A stretch of DNA of 64,000 bases, from contig CANQEH010000001.1 in the NCBI GenBank assembly GCA_947594835.1, forward strand, positions 248,001 to 312,000, read 5' to 3'. Source of the DNA: an uncultured Acetatifactor sp. GTDB taxonomy: Bacteria > Bacillota > Clostridia > Lachnospirales > Lachnospiraceae. Positions within the stretch are counted from its first letter, which is position 1. Every line of letters starts with the position of its first letter. Shown piece after piece: positions 24,893 to 34,187 of this stretch. Under the pieces are notes generated by a model that made no database searches, was not told where the DNA came from, and saw only the letters and a program-made list of their open reading frames with translations. Both the position numbers and the translations under genes were made by a program.

Positions 24893-26209
24893 ATGAAAAA
24901 GACGGCCAGGCGGTTTTGCCTTGTGGGGAAAGGAATACTTTGGATAGGATTCAGCGTCCAGATTGCCTGTGGGCTGATCTGGATGTGTCTCCACTTGGCG
25001 CAAAGGCAGGTGTTTGCCCCGGTGGAGACCGGCTTCTATCCGCTGCTTGTAAGGCTGTTTGGCAGGGCGCCTCAGGCGCTGTATCTGATGCAGCTGGCGC
25101 TTGCCTGCGCGGCGGTGTATCTGTCTCTAAGGCGGCCTCTTGCCTCTTTGGGAAAACTGCAGAAGATCTGGTGTGTGCTGGCAGTTTTGACCGTGCCCGT
25201 GGCCATGCAGTGCCACCTGGCGCTGTTGCCGGATTCCTTTGCCGGTTCCCTGTTTCTTCTGGAATTGTATTTTTGTCAACAAAAATCGGACAACGGGCGT
25301 GCCCTGGAGCTTTTAAGTCTAGCAAAGGCCGGCGTCTGCTGGGTTCTGCTGGCGGGGCTTATGGGGGAGTACGTCTGGCTGGGAGCGCTTCCACCTGTGC
25401 TTTCCCTGCTGTTTCGGCTGCCCGATGTGCGCGGGCAGTTCCGCCGGTTTGTCTACGGCGTGATCCTGACGGCTGCCTTCGGCGGTCTGATTGCCGGGAG
25501 CAGCAGTCTGGCAGGTCGTCAGGAGGATCCCAGGCCTTTTTGGTTTTCCATGGCCAGCCGCTTTGCCTGGCCCACCCTCTGGGACGACGCTTCTTACTGG
25601 TCTGACGGTCTCCGCGCGACCACGGCGGACGTGCTCTGGGAAGCGGCAGGCAGTCCGTACAACATGGAGAATCTGCTCCGCCCTGCGGTGGAGAACGGCA
25701 GGGACGGGGAGGCGGTGCGGGCTCTTTACCGGGAGATGGTGCAAGTGGCCAGCAGGCGGCACCTGCCGCAGATCGCAAAGCAGACGGCCTGAGATGCGGC
25801 CACCTATGCGGCACCGCTGTCGGTGCTGCAGCTGCAGCTGTCAGGCCGCGGTTACGACGCTGATTCCGGCGCAAATTATGAGCAGATGCTGATCCGCCAT
25901 CCCCTGCTTGCCAAGCAGTATGTCTCTTACAGCTGCTGGTGGTTTTTTGTTTCTCTGGCGGTTTCTGTCCTGATGTTTGTCTGCCGCCTGGTACAGGGAG
26001 AAGGCAAAAATAGGAAAAAAGTACTAAGACTTTGTCTGGCCCCCTTCCTTTCCCTGGGCGGCCTTATGGTCTTTTACACCCTGCGGGGAGCCGGAATCGC
26101 GGATTATAAGCAAACAATTGTCTTCGCAGAAATATGGGTGATCCTGGCATTGTACGGGATGAGGAGTGAACCGCTTTATGAAGGAACGGCTGAAACGGAA
26201 TCGATATGA
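24893..26209 (+). pseudogene. Polytopic membrane protein gene interrupted by an in-frame TGA
   Basis: Frame 24893-25792 encodes a 299-residue membrane protein start. The same frame continues without another stop from 25793 to 26209 with further membrane segments (SCWWFFVSLAVSVLMFV, and the LCLAPFLSLGGLMVF segment). Only the TGA at 25790-25792 separates them. Joined, they give about 438 codons. The 30 bases after the TGA have no start codon or ribosome site, so a designed two-gene arrangement is unlikely. A single C-to-T change of CGA would explain it. The intact protein would be a GT-C-like membrane protein similar in build to its neighbours. Sequencing error or readthrough remain possible. 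Confidence 0.7.
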
Positions 26210-27932
26210 GATCTTGGCAGTTCTCCTCTGCCTGGCGGTGCTCTGCATCTTTGTGTCCCGGAAGGAGGGATTTCACCAGGATGAGGCACTCAGCTTTGAA
26301 CTGGCCAATGCAGAGTTTAACCCCTGGATCGTCACAACCCAGCCGGAGGGGCGCCTGGCGAAGTTTGTCCACAACGAGATAGAGGGCGCTTCTTTTGGGG
26401 AGACATTGGGAAACCTTATGGACACGGCGCGGGATGTACTGGAAAACGGCCGGGAGAGCAAGCTGCTTACCTATCGGGCGGATGTGTACGAGGAGCCTGT
26501 GTGGATTACGGCACAGCAGTTTGCGGACTATGTCCAGGTGGACAAGGGGGATGCCTTTTCGTACTTATCCGTCTATTTTAATGTAAAGGACGACAATCAT
26601 CCGCCCCTTTACTTTATGCTTCTGCACACGGTATGCTCGCTGTTCCAGGGACGGGCGGAGGCCTGGATGGGATGCCTGGTGAACCTGATGGCGGCGGCGG
26701 GGGTGATGGCGCTTCTGATCTGGAGCGGCAGGCTGCTTGCACAGGAACTGGGCCTGGGAGCGTATGCAGGGCAGGCAGGGATTTTGTGCGCGGCCCTTTA
26801 CGGCGTCTCCGCGGGAGCCATTGCCACAGTCCTCTTGATTCGGATGTATGGCCTTCTCTCTTTCTGGTGCATGGCTTATTTTTCCCTGGTACTGAAAAAA
26901 TGGCGGGACGGGACGTTTGACCGGCAGAATGTTCTGCTGATCCTTGTGACCCTGTGCGGGTTTTTGACCCAGTATTTTTTCCTGTTTTATTGTATCTGTC
27001 TGGCATTGGCAGCAGGCGTCCTGCTGTATCGGCGCAAACGCCTGCGGGAGCTGTTCTGCTTCGGGCGCTCGATGGCGGCTGCGGCTGTAGTGGGAGTGGC
27101 GGCCTTTCCCTTTGCCATATCGGACGTCTTTTCCAGCGGCAGGGGCGTGGAGGCTCTGGGCAATCTGGCGGCGGGGCTTTCGGGGTATGGCGTCAGGCTG
27201 TGGGCCTTTGGGAAGATTCTGGCAGACAGGACGTTCCCCCTGGTTTTCTGGGTGTTGTTTGCGGGCTTGGCGCTCTGGGGACTTTGGTGCGCAAGGGGGC
27301 GGGGAAAAGGGCAGAGGGACGGCGGGAAGACGCCTTATCTCTGGATGCTTCTTGCGCCGCCTGCAGGCGACTTTCTTTTGACTGCCCGTATGGCGCCTTA
27401 TCTGGTGGATCGCTATGTGATGCCACTGTTTCCCTTTGTGATTCTGGCGGTGACGCTTGGGTTTGCGGCGGTCTGGAAAATCCTGGCAGAGCGGCATGGG
27501 TTTCTTGCCCAAAAGCCTTTTTTGCAGTTGTGCTGGGGGATGGCGCTGCTGCTTCAGATGGCTGCGGTGCTGCGCTACGACGGCAGCTATCTCTACCGGG
27601 GCTATGCCGGGCAGGAACGCCTGGCGGAGGAATATGCCGCGCTCCCCTGCATCTGTGTCTATGACGGCGTGGGGTATTACGAAAATCTGCCGGAGTTTAC
27701 CCGGTATGAAAAGTCGCTTCTTTTGACCTTAGAGCAGCTCAGGGACAGAGAGGACAAAGAGAGCATTGCGGCTTTGGACGAGGTGATGGTGTTAATGAAG
27801 CCAAGCCAGGCTTATGCCTGGGAAGATGTGCTGGAAATCCTGCAGAAACAGTACGGGTTTTCGCAGGAGGCCTCCTGGCAGGCCGCGGGAGCGCACGGGG
27901 ACCGGCTGGTGAGGATGGGAAAGGGAGAATAA
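26178..27932 (+). CDS. GT39/ArnT-like membrane glycosyltransferase
   Basis: The protein has about 584 residues with an N-terminal membrane span, a long first outer loop and ten or so further spans. The EGFHQDEALSFELAN stretch right after the first span has the acidic pair found in GT-C catalytic loops. DDNHPPLYFMLLHTV is the HPPLY-type block of the PMT/ArnT-like superfamily. Such enzymes move a sugar from a polyprenyl-phosphate carrier on the outer face. The ATG at 26178 is favoured; a GTG at 26166 is too close to its GAGGA. The 5' end overlaps the broken membrane-protein gene by 32 bases. Confidence 0.68.
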   Translation: MKERLKRNRYEILAVLLCLAVLCIFVSRKEGFHQDEALSFELANAEFNPWIVTTQPEGRLAKFVHNEIEGASFGETLGNLMDTARDVLENGRESKLLTYRADVYEEPVWITAQQFADYVQVDKGDAFSYLSVYFNVKDDNHPPLYFMLLHTVCSLFQGRAEAWMGCLVNLMAAAGVMALLIWSGRLLAQELGLGAYAGQAGILCAALYGVSAGAIATVLLIRMYGLLSFWCMAYFSLVLKKWRDGTFDRQNVLLILVTLCGFLTQYFFLFYCICLALAAGVLLYRRKRLRELFCFGRSMAAAAVVGVAAFPFAISDVFSSGRGVEALGNLAAGLSGYGVRLWAFGKILADRTFPLVFWVLFAGLALWGLWCARGRGKGQRDGGKTPYLWMLLAPPAGDFLLTARMAPYLVDRYVMPLFPFVILAVTLGFAAVWKILAERHGFLAQKPFLQLCWGMALLLQMAAVLRYDGSYLYRGYAGQERLAEEYAALPCICVYDGVGYYENLPEFTRYEKSLLLTLEQLRDREDKESIAALDEVMVLMKPSQAYAWEDVLEILQKQYGFSQEASWQAAGAHGDRLVRMGKGE

Positions 27933-27935
27933 AAA

Positions 27936-29000
27936 GTGATACTACAATTGTTGATTCTGGCGTTTTTTCTGTTGGCGGCGCCCCTTTGGGCGGGTGGTCT
28001 GGCAGCGGGGGCGGAGGATAAGACGGGAAGATGGACGCTGCCCTTTCGCTGGGTCAGCGGGCAGTTTCTGCTGTGGGGCGGATTTCAGCTGATCTGTGTG
28101 CCTTTCATTTTGGCTGGCCGGAACTTTCAGGATGTGGTGATCCTGTTTTCCGGCTATGTGGCGGCGCTTTTGATCCTGGCATTGGCGGCGGGGCTCAAAA
28201 GAAGGGTCAGGATACCCCTTCGGACGGAGGAAAAGGAAGAGGGGGAAAAGGGCCGGGAGGGCCTGCTGTTTTGGGCCATCTTCTGGATGCTTCTGGCGTT
28301 TCAGCTGGTGCAGGCAGTCCGCATGACGTATGGGGACGGGGACGACGCCTTTTATGTGGCCATCTCCACCATTACCAACGAGGCGGACACCATGTACCAG
28401 AAAGCCCCTTACACAGGCGGGGCCATCGGGCTGGCCGCCCGCTACGGGATGGAGCCGTTTCCAATCTGGATTGCTTATCTGGCCCGGATTTCCGGGATGG
28501 AACCGGTGAGCGTGGCCCACACGGTGCTGCCGGTGGCGCTGATCTCCATGACGTATGCCATTTATTATCTCCTGGGCAGCAGTCTGCTGCCCCGCGGGGA
28601 CGCAAGGCTCCCCCTGTTTTTGGTGTTTACGGAAATTTTGACCTTGTTTGGCGATTACTCCTTCCAGTCGGCGGAAAATTTCATGATCGCCAGGAGCCGT
28701 CAGGGAAAAGCGGCGCTGGGCAGTATTGTGATTCCCTTTTTTCTGTTTTTGCTGCTGCTTTTGTGTAAAAAGCTGAGTGAAAAGCAGCGGGTGCCAGGGA
28801 GACTGTATCTGCTGTTTGTCGCGGCGGCCCTGACGGGATGTCTCTGCAGTACCCTGGCGGCGCTGCTGATTGGAGTGTTGTGCGCGGCTGTGGGGCTGAC
28901 GGCGGCGGTTGTTTATAAAAGATGGCAGATTCTGCCGCCTCTGGCCGCCTGCTGTCTGCCCTGTGTCTGTTATGCCCTGCTCTATCTGGTACAGCAATAA
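27936..29000 (+). CDS. Polytopic membrane protein (DUF6077-like)
   Basis: The protein has 354 residues from a GTG start and about nine membrane spans. A loop with YGDGDDAFYVAIS and TNEADTMY around residues 130-150 holds several acids, and SIVIPFFLFL and GCLCSTLAA follow. It resembles a membrane family of unknown function often found in Lachnospiraceae surface-glycan loci (DUF6077, from memory). It is followed after 49 bases by a shorter protein that may be its missing C-terminal part: the family is usually longer, and the next gene has membrane spans followed by a soluble tail. Confidence 0.5.
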   Translation: MILQLLILAFFLLAAPLWAGGLAAGAEDKTGRWTLPFRWVSGQFLLWGGFQLICVPFILAGRNFQDVVILFSGYVAALLILALAAGLKRRVRIPLRTEEKEEGEKGREGLLFWAIFWMLLAFQLVQAVRMTYGDGDDAFYVAISTITNEADTMYQKAPYTGGAIGLAARYGMEPFPIWIAYLARISGMEPVSVAHTVLPVALISMTYAIYYLLGSSLLPRGDARLPLFLVFTEILTLFGDYSFQSAENFMIARSRQGKAALGSIVIPFFLFLLLLLCKKLSEKQRVPGRLYLLFVAAALTGCLCSTLAALLIGVLCAAVGLTAAVVYKRWQILPPLAACCLPCVCYALLYLVQQ

Positions 29001-29049
29001 AAGCGGCGCGGGATAATGTGTGCAGGAAAAACGCGGAAATGGTGAGACT

Positions 29050-29832
29050 ATGAAAAGTATATGGATAGATGTGATAAGTCTGTTTCGGAATTATTTTGGG
29101 GAGGGCCTGATCTCGGTGTGGTATTTGGCGTCGGTGCTGTACCTGTATGTGCGGGAGAAGCGCCGGGAGGTCAGGATCGTCTTTGTCTACGCGCCCATCA
29201 TTCTCCTGCTTGTGTATTTTAACCCGCTGTTTGCGTGGGTGGTGTACTATGTGGCAGGCTATGAAATCTACTATCGGCTTCTCTGGCTGCTGCCCATGAC
29301 CGCAGTCATCGCATATACCTGCTGCAGCATTTACGGATCCTTACAGGGGAAAAAGAAAGGGGCGTTTGCAGTCGGCATGGCCGCCCTGTTGGCGCTGTCA
29401 GGGAGCTTTATCTACGCAAACCCTTTTTTTCACAAGGCGGAAAACCGATATCATATGCCGGACAGCGTGGTGGTAATCTGCGACGCCATCCGGGTTCCGG
29501 GGCGGGAGGTGCAGGCGGCCTTCCCGGCAGAACTGCTGCAGTTTGTGCGCCAGTACTCCCCGGTGGTGTGTATGCCTTACGGGAGGGAGATGCTGGTAGA
29601 GCGCTGGCAGCAGAGCAACGACCTGTTTGACGCCATGGAGATGCCCCAGGCCGACCTGGAAGTGCTTGCCCCACTGGCTACCGAATATAGCTGCCACTAT
29701 GTGATCATCAGACGGGACAAACCGCTGGTGGGCCAGCCGGAAGCGTATCAATGGGAGCTGTTTTTGGAAACCGGTCCTTATGCGGTATATCGGAATCTGG
29801 AAGTGCCCCTGGTCATCCCGGAGGGCTATTGA
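29050..29832 (+). CDS. Membrane protein with soluble C-terminal domain, unknown function
   Basis: The protein has about 260 residues from the ATG at 29050. Three to four membrane spans (about 10-130) are followed by a soluble region of about 130 residues (HYVIIRRDKPLV and YAVYRNLEVP near the end). Similar soluble tails that end in 'tyr-val-ile ... val-tyr-arg' closing strands are seen at the ends of the other GT-C-like proteins at 5870 and 8996. Together with the 354-residue protein upstream it may represent one split gene. The two frames differ and there is a 49-base gap with stop codons, so I keep them separate. It overlaps the minus-strand SGNH gene by seven bases. Confidence 0.5.
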   Translation: MKSIWIDVISLFRNYFGEGLISVWYLASVLYLYVREKRREVRIVFVYAPIILLLVYFNPLFAWVVYYVAGYEIYYRLLWLLPMTAVIAYTCCSIYGSLQGKKKGAFAVGMAALLALSGSFIYANPFFHKAENRYHMPDSVVVICDAIRVPGREVQAAFPAELLQFVRQYSPVVCMPYGREMLVERWQQSNDLFDAMEMPQADLEVLAPLATEYSCHYVIIRRDKPLVGQPEAYQWELFLETGPYAVYRNLEVPLVIPEGY

Positions 29833-30968
29833 GGCAGCGGGTCGAAGCGGGTCAGCGCCTCTACAAACCGTTCTGCCACAAGCTGGCGGCCTTTCTGGTT
29901 TAAATGCACGTTGTCGGTCAGATATTCCCGGGCGTTGTCCTCCGTAATGGTGCCGTAGAGGTTGTCCACGAAGGTAACGCTTCTGAGGATGCAGGAATAA
30001 CATTCCTTGTTCACATAGGTGGAAAGGAATGCCTGGCCGTATGTGATGATATCGCTGCTCTCATATTCCCCGTTTTCGTCCACGCCGAAGGCATAAGTGG
30101 GAGACATGACGATGATGCGGACGTTGGGGGCACAGGATTGCAGCAATTCGATGCTGGCCTCCAGATTCCCGGTGAAGTAAGAAACGTCCGTGGGATTTTC
30201 GTCGCTGTACATAAAATGTCCCAACAGGTAATCGGTGGCGTCGTACATAAATACGGCCACGTCTATGTCTGTTAAATCAATGGTGCTCAGGGTCTTGTAG
30301 ACGTCCTTTGCCTCGGGCGGCAGGTCTTCTCCCAGGGCCTCCTCCCAGCCTGCGTAGGCGCTGGCGTTTAACCTGGTGGTGGCAAGATGCACAAGCTGAT
30401 ACGGCGTGTAGGCATCCATAGGTTGCCCAGAGGCGGCCATATAACTGTTGCTCACGGAGCAGTCATAGATGACGGCGTCTGTCATATCGCTGATGAGATG
30501 GGCAAGGCTGTCGGGGGAATCCTTGTCGTCGGAGAAAGGGGAATTGCCAAAGACCAGAATGGAGAGCCCGTCGCTGTAGTCTATGTGGATGGTTTTCCCG
30601 TCTTCGTCGGTCAGCGGCAGGAACTGGTCAAAGGTATCGCTGTACTCTCCGGGGCCGTCTTTAAAAATTTCTTCCTGATCCACATATTCTCCCCAGGTAA
30701 AAAAGCGGTACACCACGGCGGCGACGAAGAGCAAAGCGGCGCCCAGGAGCACGATGTGGATATTGAAACGAAATTTTTTCCTTGCAGGCGCTTCTTTCGT
30801 TTCTGTGGGTTCGGACGCCTCAAAATCCGCGCTGTCTGCCGCGTCAGTTCTTTCTTCTGTCGCTTCCGTCTGGTCTAAATCGATAATCTCCAGATCTGGT
30901 ATAGGGTGTTCTTTCATCTTAAAATTACAATACCTTTCTACTTTTACGGTTGAGTCATTTACGTCCAT
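29826..30968 (-). CDS. Membrane-anchored SGNH-like protein with altered motifs (3 of 3)
   Basis: The protein has 380 residues if the ATG at 30968 is used; a second ATG at 30917 gives 363. It has an acidic cytoplasmic N-terminus, a membrane span (about 92-112) and an SGNH-like domain outside. Block I reads FGNSPF, so the usual aspartate before the serine is asparagine. Block III reads MYDATDY and lacks the GxND asparagine, while DNVHLNQKG keeps the catalytic aspartate and histidine. The FTGNLEASIELLQ...IIVMSPTYAFG stretch aligns with the proteins at 7446 and 20137. It may be a diverged esterase, an acyltransferase or a binding protein. It faces the rest of the locus and overlaps the upstream gene tail to tail, as the SGNH gene at 7446 does. 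Confidence 0.62.
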   Translation of the reverse strand: MDVNDSTVKVERYCNFKMKEHPIPDLEIIDLDQTEATEERTDAADSADFEASEPTETKEAPARKKFRFNIHIVLLGAALLFVAAVVYRFFTWGEYVDQEEIFKDGPGEYSDTFDQFLPLTDEDGKTIHIDYSDGLSILVFGNSPFSDDKDSPDSLAHLISDMTDAVIYDCSVSNSYMAASGQPMDAYTPYQLVHLATTRLNASAYAGWEEALGEDLPPEAKDVYKTLSTIDLTDIDVAVFMYDATDYLLGHFMYSDENPTDVSYFTGNLEASIELLQSCAPNVRIIVMSPTYAFGVDENGEYESSDIITYGQAFLSTYVNKECYSCILRSVTFVDNLYGTITEDNAREYLTDNVHLNQKGRQLVAERFVEALTRFDPLPQ

Positions 30969-31050
30969 TTTACTATTATCTTCCCCGAAAGTCCATATTA
31001 TGAAGCAGAATTCAAAAGATTTAAGAAATTATGAAGAAAGCTGTTGGTAC

Positions 31051-31079
31051 TTGAAGTGTAGTCCTTCTGGTGCTATAAT
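31051..31079 (+). promoter_or_regulatory. Promoter of the lysozyme-rhamnose operon
   Basis: TTGAAG (31051-31056) and a perfect TATAAT (31074-31079) are separated by 17 bases. This is the strongest vegetative promoter seen in the glycan locus. It lies 87 bases before the ATG at 31166 and should start transcription of the GH25-rfb-ABC run. Confidence 0.75.
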
Positions 31080-31165
31080 GTTACAGAATTATTAACTTGG
31101 AAGAGTATGTGCATCGTCGGAGACAGGCCGGCTGCATACGGAAGCGGCATAAAAGGGGACTTGTG

Positions 31166-34138
31166 ATGAAAAGGATGTTTGGTTGGACGAAGAAACCGGC
31201 ACAGGAATGGGACGGCTGTGAGGAGGAGTATGACTGGGATCTGGACGCCCAGGAGGAAGGGTATGGGGATCCAGAGGAAGAAGACGGCGGTGCAGAGTTG
31301 TTTCAGGCGGATGACGGATACGATCCGGAAGAGGAGGACGTCTTTGATGCGGAGTCTCTGGAGGAGACAGGTTATGATCCGCAGGACGAGCTGTATTACA
31401 GTGAGGACGAGGAAGACGGAACCGGCTATGGCGAAGACATGGCGTATGATAGAGAAGACGGAACCGATTTTGATGGGGACGGGGCGTATTACAGAGAAGA
31501 CGGAACTGATTACAGCGAGGATGAGGCATACGACGGGGAGGACGGAGCCTTCTATGCCGATGAGGAGGACGGAGCGGATCCGGGAGAGGAACTTTACGCG
31601 GAGGAGCTGGAAGATACCGCTGGTTTGGAGCAGATGGCGGAAGAAGACGGCTACGAGTATTACACTTTTGAGGGAAACAGCGACGTCGATGAGGACGGCG
31701 GGAGATCGGAGAGAAGATCCCAAGGCCGGGGGAAAAAGCCCAGCCTTTGGGTGAAGCTGCAAAAAGGTCTGGCCGGGATGACGGCCATGGACAGGGTGAT
31801 TCTGGGAACCGGCGTGGGCGTGTTGATTCTGGCCCTGGTGGTAGGTTCTGTCTTTGCCGGAACCCGGGCGTCCGAAGAAAAGAGCGTGAGCCTTGCTGCG
31901 GTGGGAGCACAGCTGGATGGGATTGAGACCATCGGGGAAACGGGGCTTTTGGCAGTGGCGGATGCGCAGCTTGCAAAGCTGGCGGCGGCGAATGCCGTCA
32001 ACGAAGAAGAACAGGCGGCCTACGACGAGGAAGCGTACCAGAAAGAGGTCACTGTGGCGATGGAGATGGTCTCTGTCCAGCGCGACTTAAAGATCAAATT
32101 CATCAACCAGAAGACGGACAGGCTGATCTCCAACGTGCCCTTTGCCGTGAATGTCACAGACCCGGACGGCGGGTCGGCGGTATGGTCGGACGACGATATG
32201 GACGGCATCATCTATAAAACCGAGATCAAGCCCGGAAATTATAAGGTAGTGATGGAACCCCTCGCAGATGAGCGGTATGCCGGATATGTGCTGAACACCA
32301 CCTCGGCGGAAAAGGTGGAGGTGCGCAAGAACATCGCTTACCAGGCGGTGAATGTGTCAAATGAGGTAAAGAGCGAGAAAGAGGTAAACGCCAAGGCAGA
32401 GGATACCAAGGTCAACGAGACCCAGGTGGAGTCCGTGCTGCAGGATACCGTGGAATGGGTGGAGAGCAGGGTGGTCGCTTCCGCTTATAACGAGGTGCCA
32501 AAGTCTTCCATCCCTGATCCCATGACGCTGGCGCTGAGCAAGACATTTGAGCGGGCGTCGGAGGTGTCGCCTGGAGATGCCTCTACGGAACCTTCCACCG
32601 ACCCCTCCTCAGAGCCAACCGAGGCTCCCAGCGCGTCGCCCACCGCCTCCCCGGAGGCCACAGAGTCCCCTGCGCCCACGGATACGCCCACTCCTACACA
32701 AACCCCGGTATATCCGGACGCCAAGCTGACGGTGACGCCGGGGGCGCTCAGCCTGACGGTAAACGGAACTGCGACGGCAACAGCAACTGCACCGGGGGTG
32801 CCGGAAGCGGTGAAGTCCTCTGTCAAGTATGAGATCAGCACCGCGCCGAAAAGCGAGATCGCGACGGCGTCTGTGGAATCTTCCTCTGGCGTCATCACTG
32901 TAAAAGGTGTGGGGGCTGGAGAGACGTCGGTGGGGATCAAGGTCACTTACACTGCGGAGAACACAACCCAGGTCACCTCTACGGAAGCCACGCTCAAGAT
33001 CACCGTAGCGGCTGCCCGCACCATTACCCTTGACAAGACCGCAGCCACCGTATATTTGGGCGAGCCGGTGACCATAAAAGCCACCGTGAGCGGTGTCGCG
33101 GATCCTGCCGTAACGGTGGTATCCTCGGATGCCAATGTGGCCACCGTCAAGGCGGACAAGGGCGTGATCACCATCACCGGCGTTAAGGCGGGTACCGCCA
33201 CCATCACGGTAGGCTATTCAGAGAACAACGTGGCCTCTCCCAATGTGACCTGCGCAGTCACCGTAAAAGACAATCCGAAGAACAACAAGACGGCGAAGCT
33301 GAAGGATGCTTCCGGTCATCAGGTTTATGTGAATGAGAACGGCGCTTACCGGGAAGCTGTTTACGCGGACTACTACACCGCCGCGAAATTCTACCTGATG
33401 GGCGAGGCGAAATACACCGGGTGGCAGACCCTGGATGGGAAAGTGTATTACTTCCGGGCGGACGGCTCAAAGGTCACCGGAGAGCAGGTCATCCAGGGCG
33501 CAAAGTATAACTTTGCAAGCGACGGTTCCCTGGTGGTAGGAGACGGCAGGATGGGAATCGACGTGTCCAAGTGGAACGGCTCCATCGACTGGAATGCGGT
33601 GAAAAATTCCGGTGTAAACTATGTCATCATCCGCAGCGGTTACAGAGGCTCTTCGGCGGGCAGCCTGATCGAAGACCCCAAGTTTGTGACGAACATCAAG
33701 GGAGCCACGGCGGCGGGCTTAAAAGTGGGCATTTATTTCTTCACCCAGGCGGTGAATGAAGTGGAAGCGGTGGAGGAAGCCTCCATGGTGCTCAATCAGG
33801 TGAGGAATTACACCATTTCTTACCCCATCTTTTTGGATGTGGAGGCCAGCGGCGGCAGGGCGGATGCCATTGACAAGGCCACCCGCACCGCAGTGTGCAA
33901 GGCGTTCTGCCAGACCATCCAAAACGGCGGTTACACCGCGGGCATCTATGCCAACAAGACCTGGCTCAACAGCAAGATAGACGCCGGGGCCTTGGGCGCC
34001 TATAAGATCTGGCTGGCACAGTATGCTTCTACGCCTACCTACACCGGCAGATATGATATGTGGCAGTACCGCTCCACAGGCAGGGTCAGCGGCATCAGCG
34101 GCGACGTGGACATGAACCTGAGCTATCTGGGCTATTGA
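31166..34138 (+). CDS. Membrane-anchored GH25 lysozyme with Ig-like domains
   Basis: The protein has about 990 residues. In order: a strongly acidic cytoplasmic region (1-200) with three 14-residue repeats, a membrane span (about 208-236), a SpaA/prealbumin-like domain (about 310-420), a Ser/Thr/Pro linker (about 470-515), two Big-2-type immunoglobulin-like domains (about 518-618 and 620-701), a glucan-binding-repeat-like segment with GWQTLDGKVYYF (about 711-793) and a C-terminal GH25 domain (795-990). [13 protein letters not shown] (D891/E893) and MWQYRSTG carry the GH25 active-site residues, so it should cut peptidoglycan or a related glycan outside the cell. A second GH25 lies at 36216. 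The start codon is moderately sure; the ribosome site AAAAGGGGA is weak. Confidence 0.85.
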   Translation: MKRMFGWTKKPAQEWDGCEEEYDWDLDAQEEGYGDPEEEDGGAELFQADDGYDPEEEDVFDAESLEETGYDPQDELYYSEDEEDGTGYGEDMAYDREDGTDFDGDGAYYREDGTDYSEDEAYDGEDGAFYADEEDGADPGEELYAEELEDTAGLEQMAEEDGYEYYTFEGNSDVDEDGGRSERRSQGRGKKPSLWVKLQKGLAGMTAMDRVILGTGVGVLILALVVGSVFAGTRASEEKSVSLAAVGAQLDGIETIGETGLLAVADAQLAKLAAANAVNEEEQAAYDEEAYQKEVTVAMEMVSVQRDLKIKFINQKTDRLISNVPFAVNVTDPDGGSAVWSDDDMDGIIYKTEIKPGNYKVVMEPLADERYAGYVLNTTSAEKVEVRKNIAYQAVNVSNEVKSEKEVNAKAEDTKVNETQVESVLQDTVEWVESRVVASAYNEVPKSSIPDPMTLALSKTFERASEVSPGDASTEPSTDPSSEPTEAPSASPTASPEATESPAPTDTPTPTQTPVYPDAKLTVTPGALSLTVNGTATATATAPGVPEAVKSSVKYEISTAPKSEIATASVESSSGVITVKGVGAGETSVGIKVTYTAENTTQVTSTEATLKITVAAARTITLDKTAATVYLGEPVTIKATVSGVADPAVTVVSSDANVATVKADKGVITITGVKAGTATITVGYSENNVASPNVTCAVTVKDNPKNNKTAKLKDASGHQVYVNENGAYREAVYADYYTAAKFYLMGEAKYTGWQTLDGKVYYFRADGSKVTGEQVIQGAKYNFASDGSLVVGDGRMGIDVSKWNGSIDWNAVKNSGVNYVIIRSGYRGSSAGSLIEDPKFVTNIKGATAAGLKVGIYFFTQAVNEVEAVEEASMVLNQVRNYTISYPIFLDVEASGGRADAIDKATRTAVCKAFCQTIQNGGYTAGIYANKTWLNSKIDAGALGAYKIWLAQYASTPTYTGRYDMWQYRSTGRVSGISGDVDMNLSYLGY
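31442..31567 (+). repeat. Three tandem 42-bp units coding acidic repeats
   Basis: The units at 31442-31483, 31484-31525 and 31526-31567 encode AYDREDGTDFDGDG, AYYREDGTDYSEDE and AYDGEDGAFYADEE. They sit in the cytoplasmic, acidic N-terminus of the GH25 protein. Repeat number could vary between strains. Confidence 0.75.
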
Positions 34139-34144
34139 TTCGGC

Positions 34145-34161
34145 GGCCGCGGCGTGCGGCC
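34145..34161 (+). promoter_or_regulatory. Hairpin before rfbB ribosome site
   Basis: GGCCGC (34145-34150) pairs perfectly with GCGGCC (34156-34161) around GGCGT, followed by AGAGAGAAAGTTGAGAGGAA and the start codon. It resembles the hairpin-plus-GAGAGGAA elements but with a longer spacer. Confidence 0.5.
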
Positions 34162-34187
34162 AGAGAGAAAGTTGAGAGGAAATGTGT

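Noticed and set aside
25790-25792. Selenocysteine or tryptophan recoding at the in-frame TGA
   Set aside because: No SECIS-like hairpin stands out just after it, and TGA ends many other genes here normally, including pseI and rfbB.
27936-29832. One frameshifted gene made of the 354- and 260-residue membrane proteins
   Set aside because: The pieces could belong together in function, but a 49-base gap with stops and a separate start favours two genes. No single-base shift restores one frame clearly.
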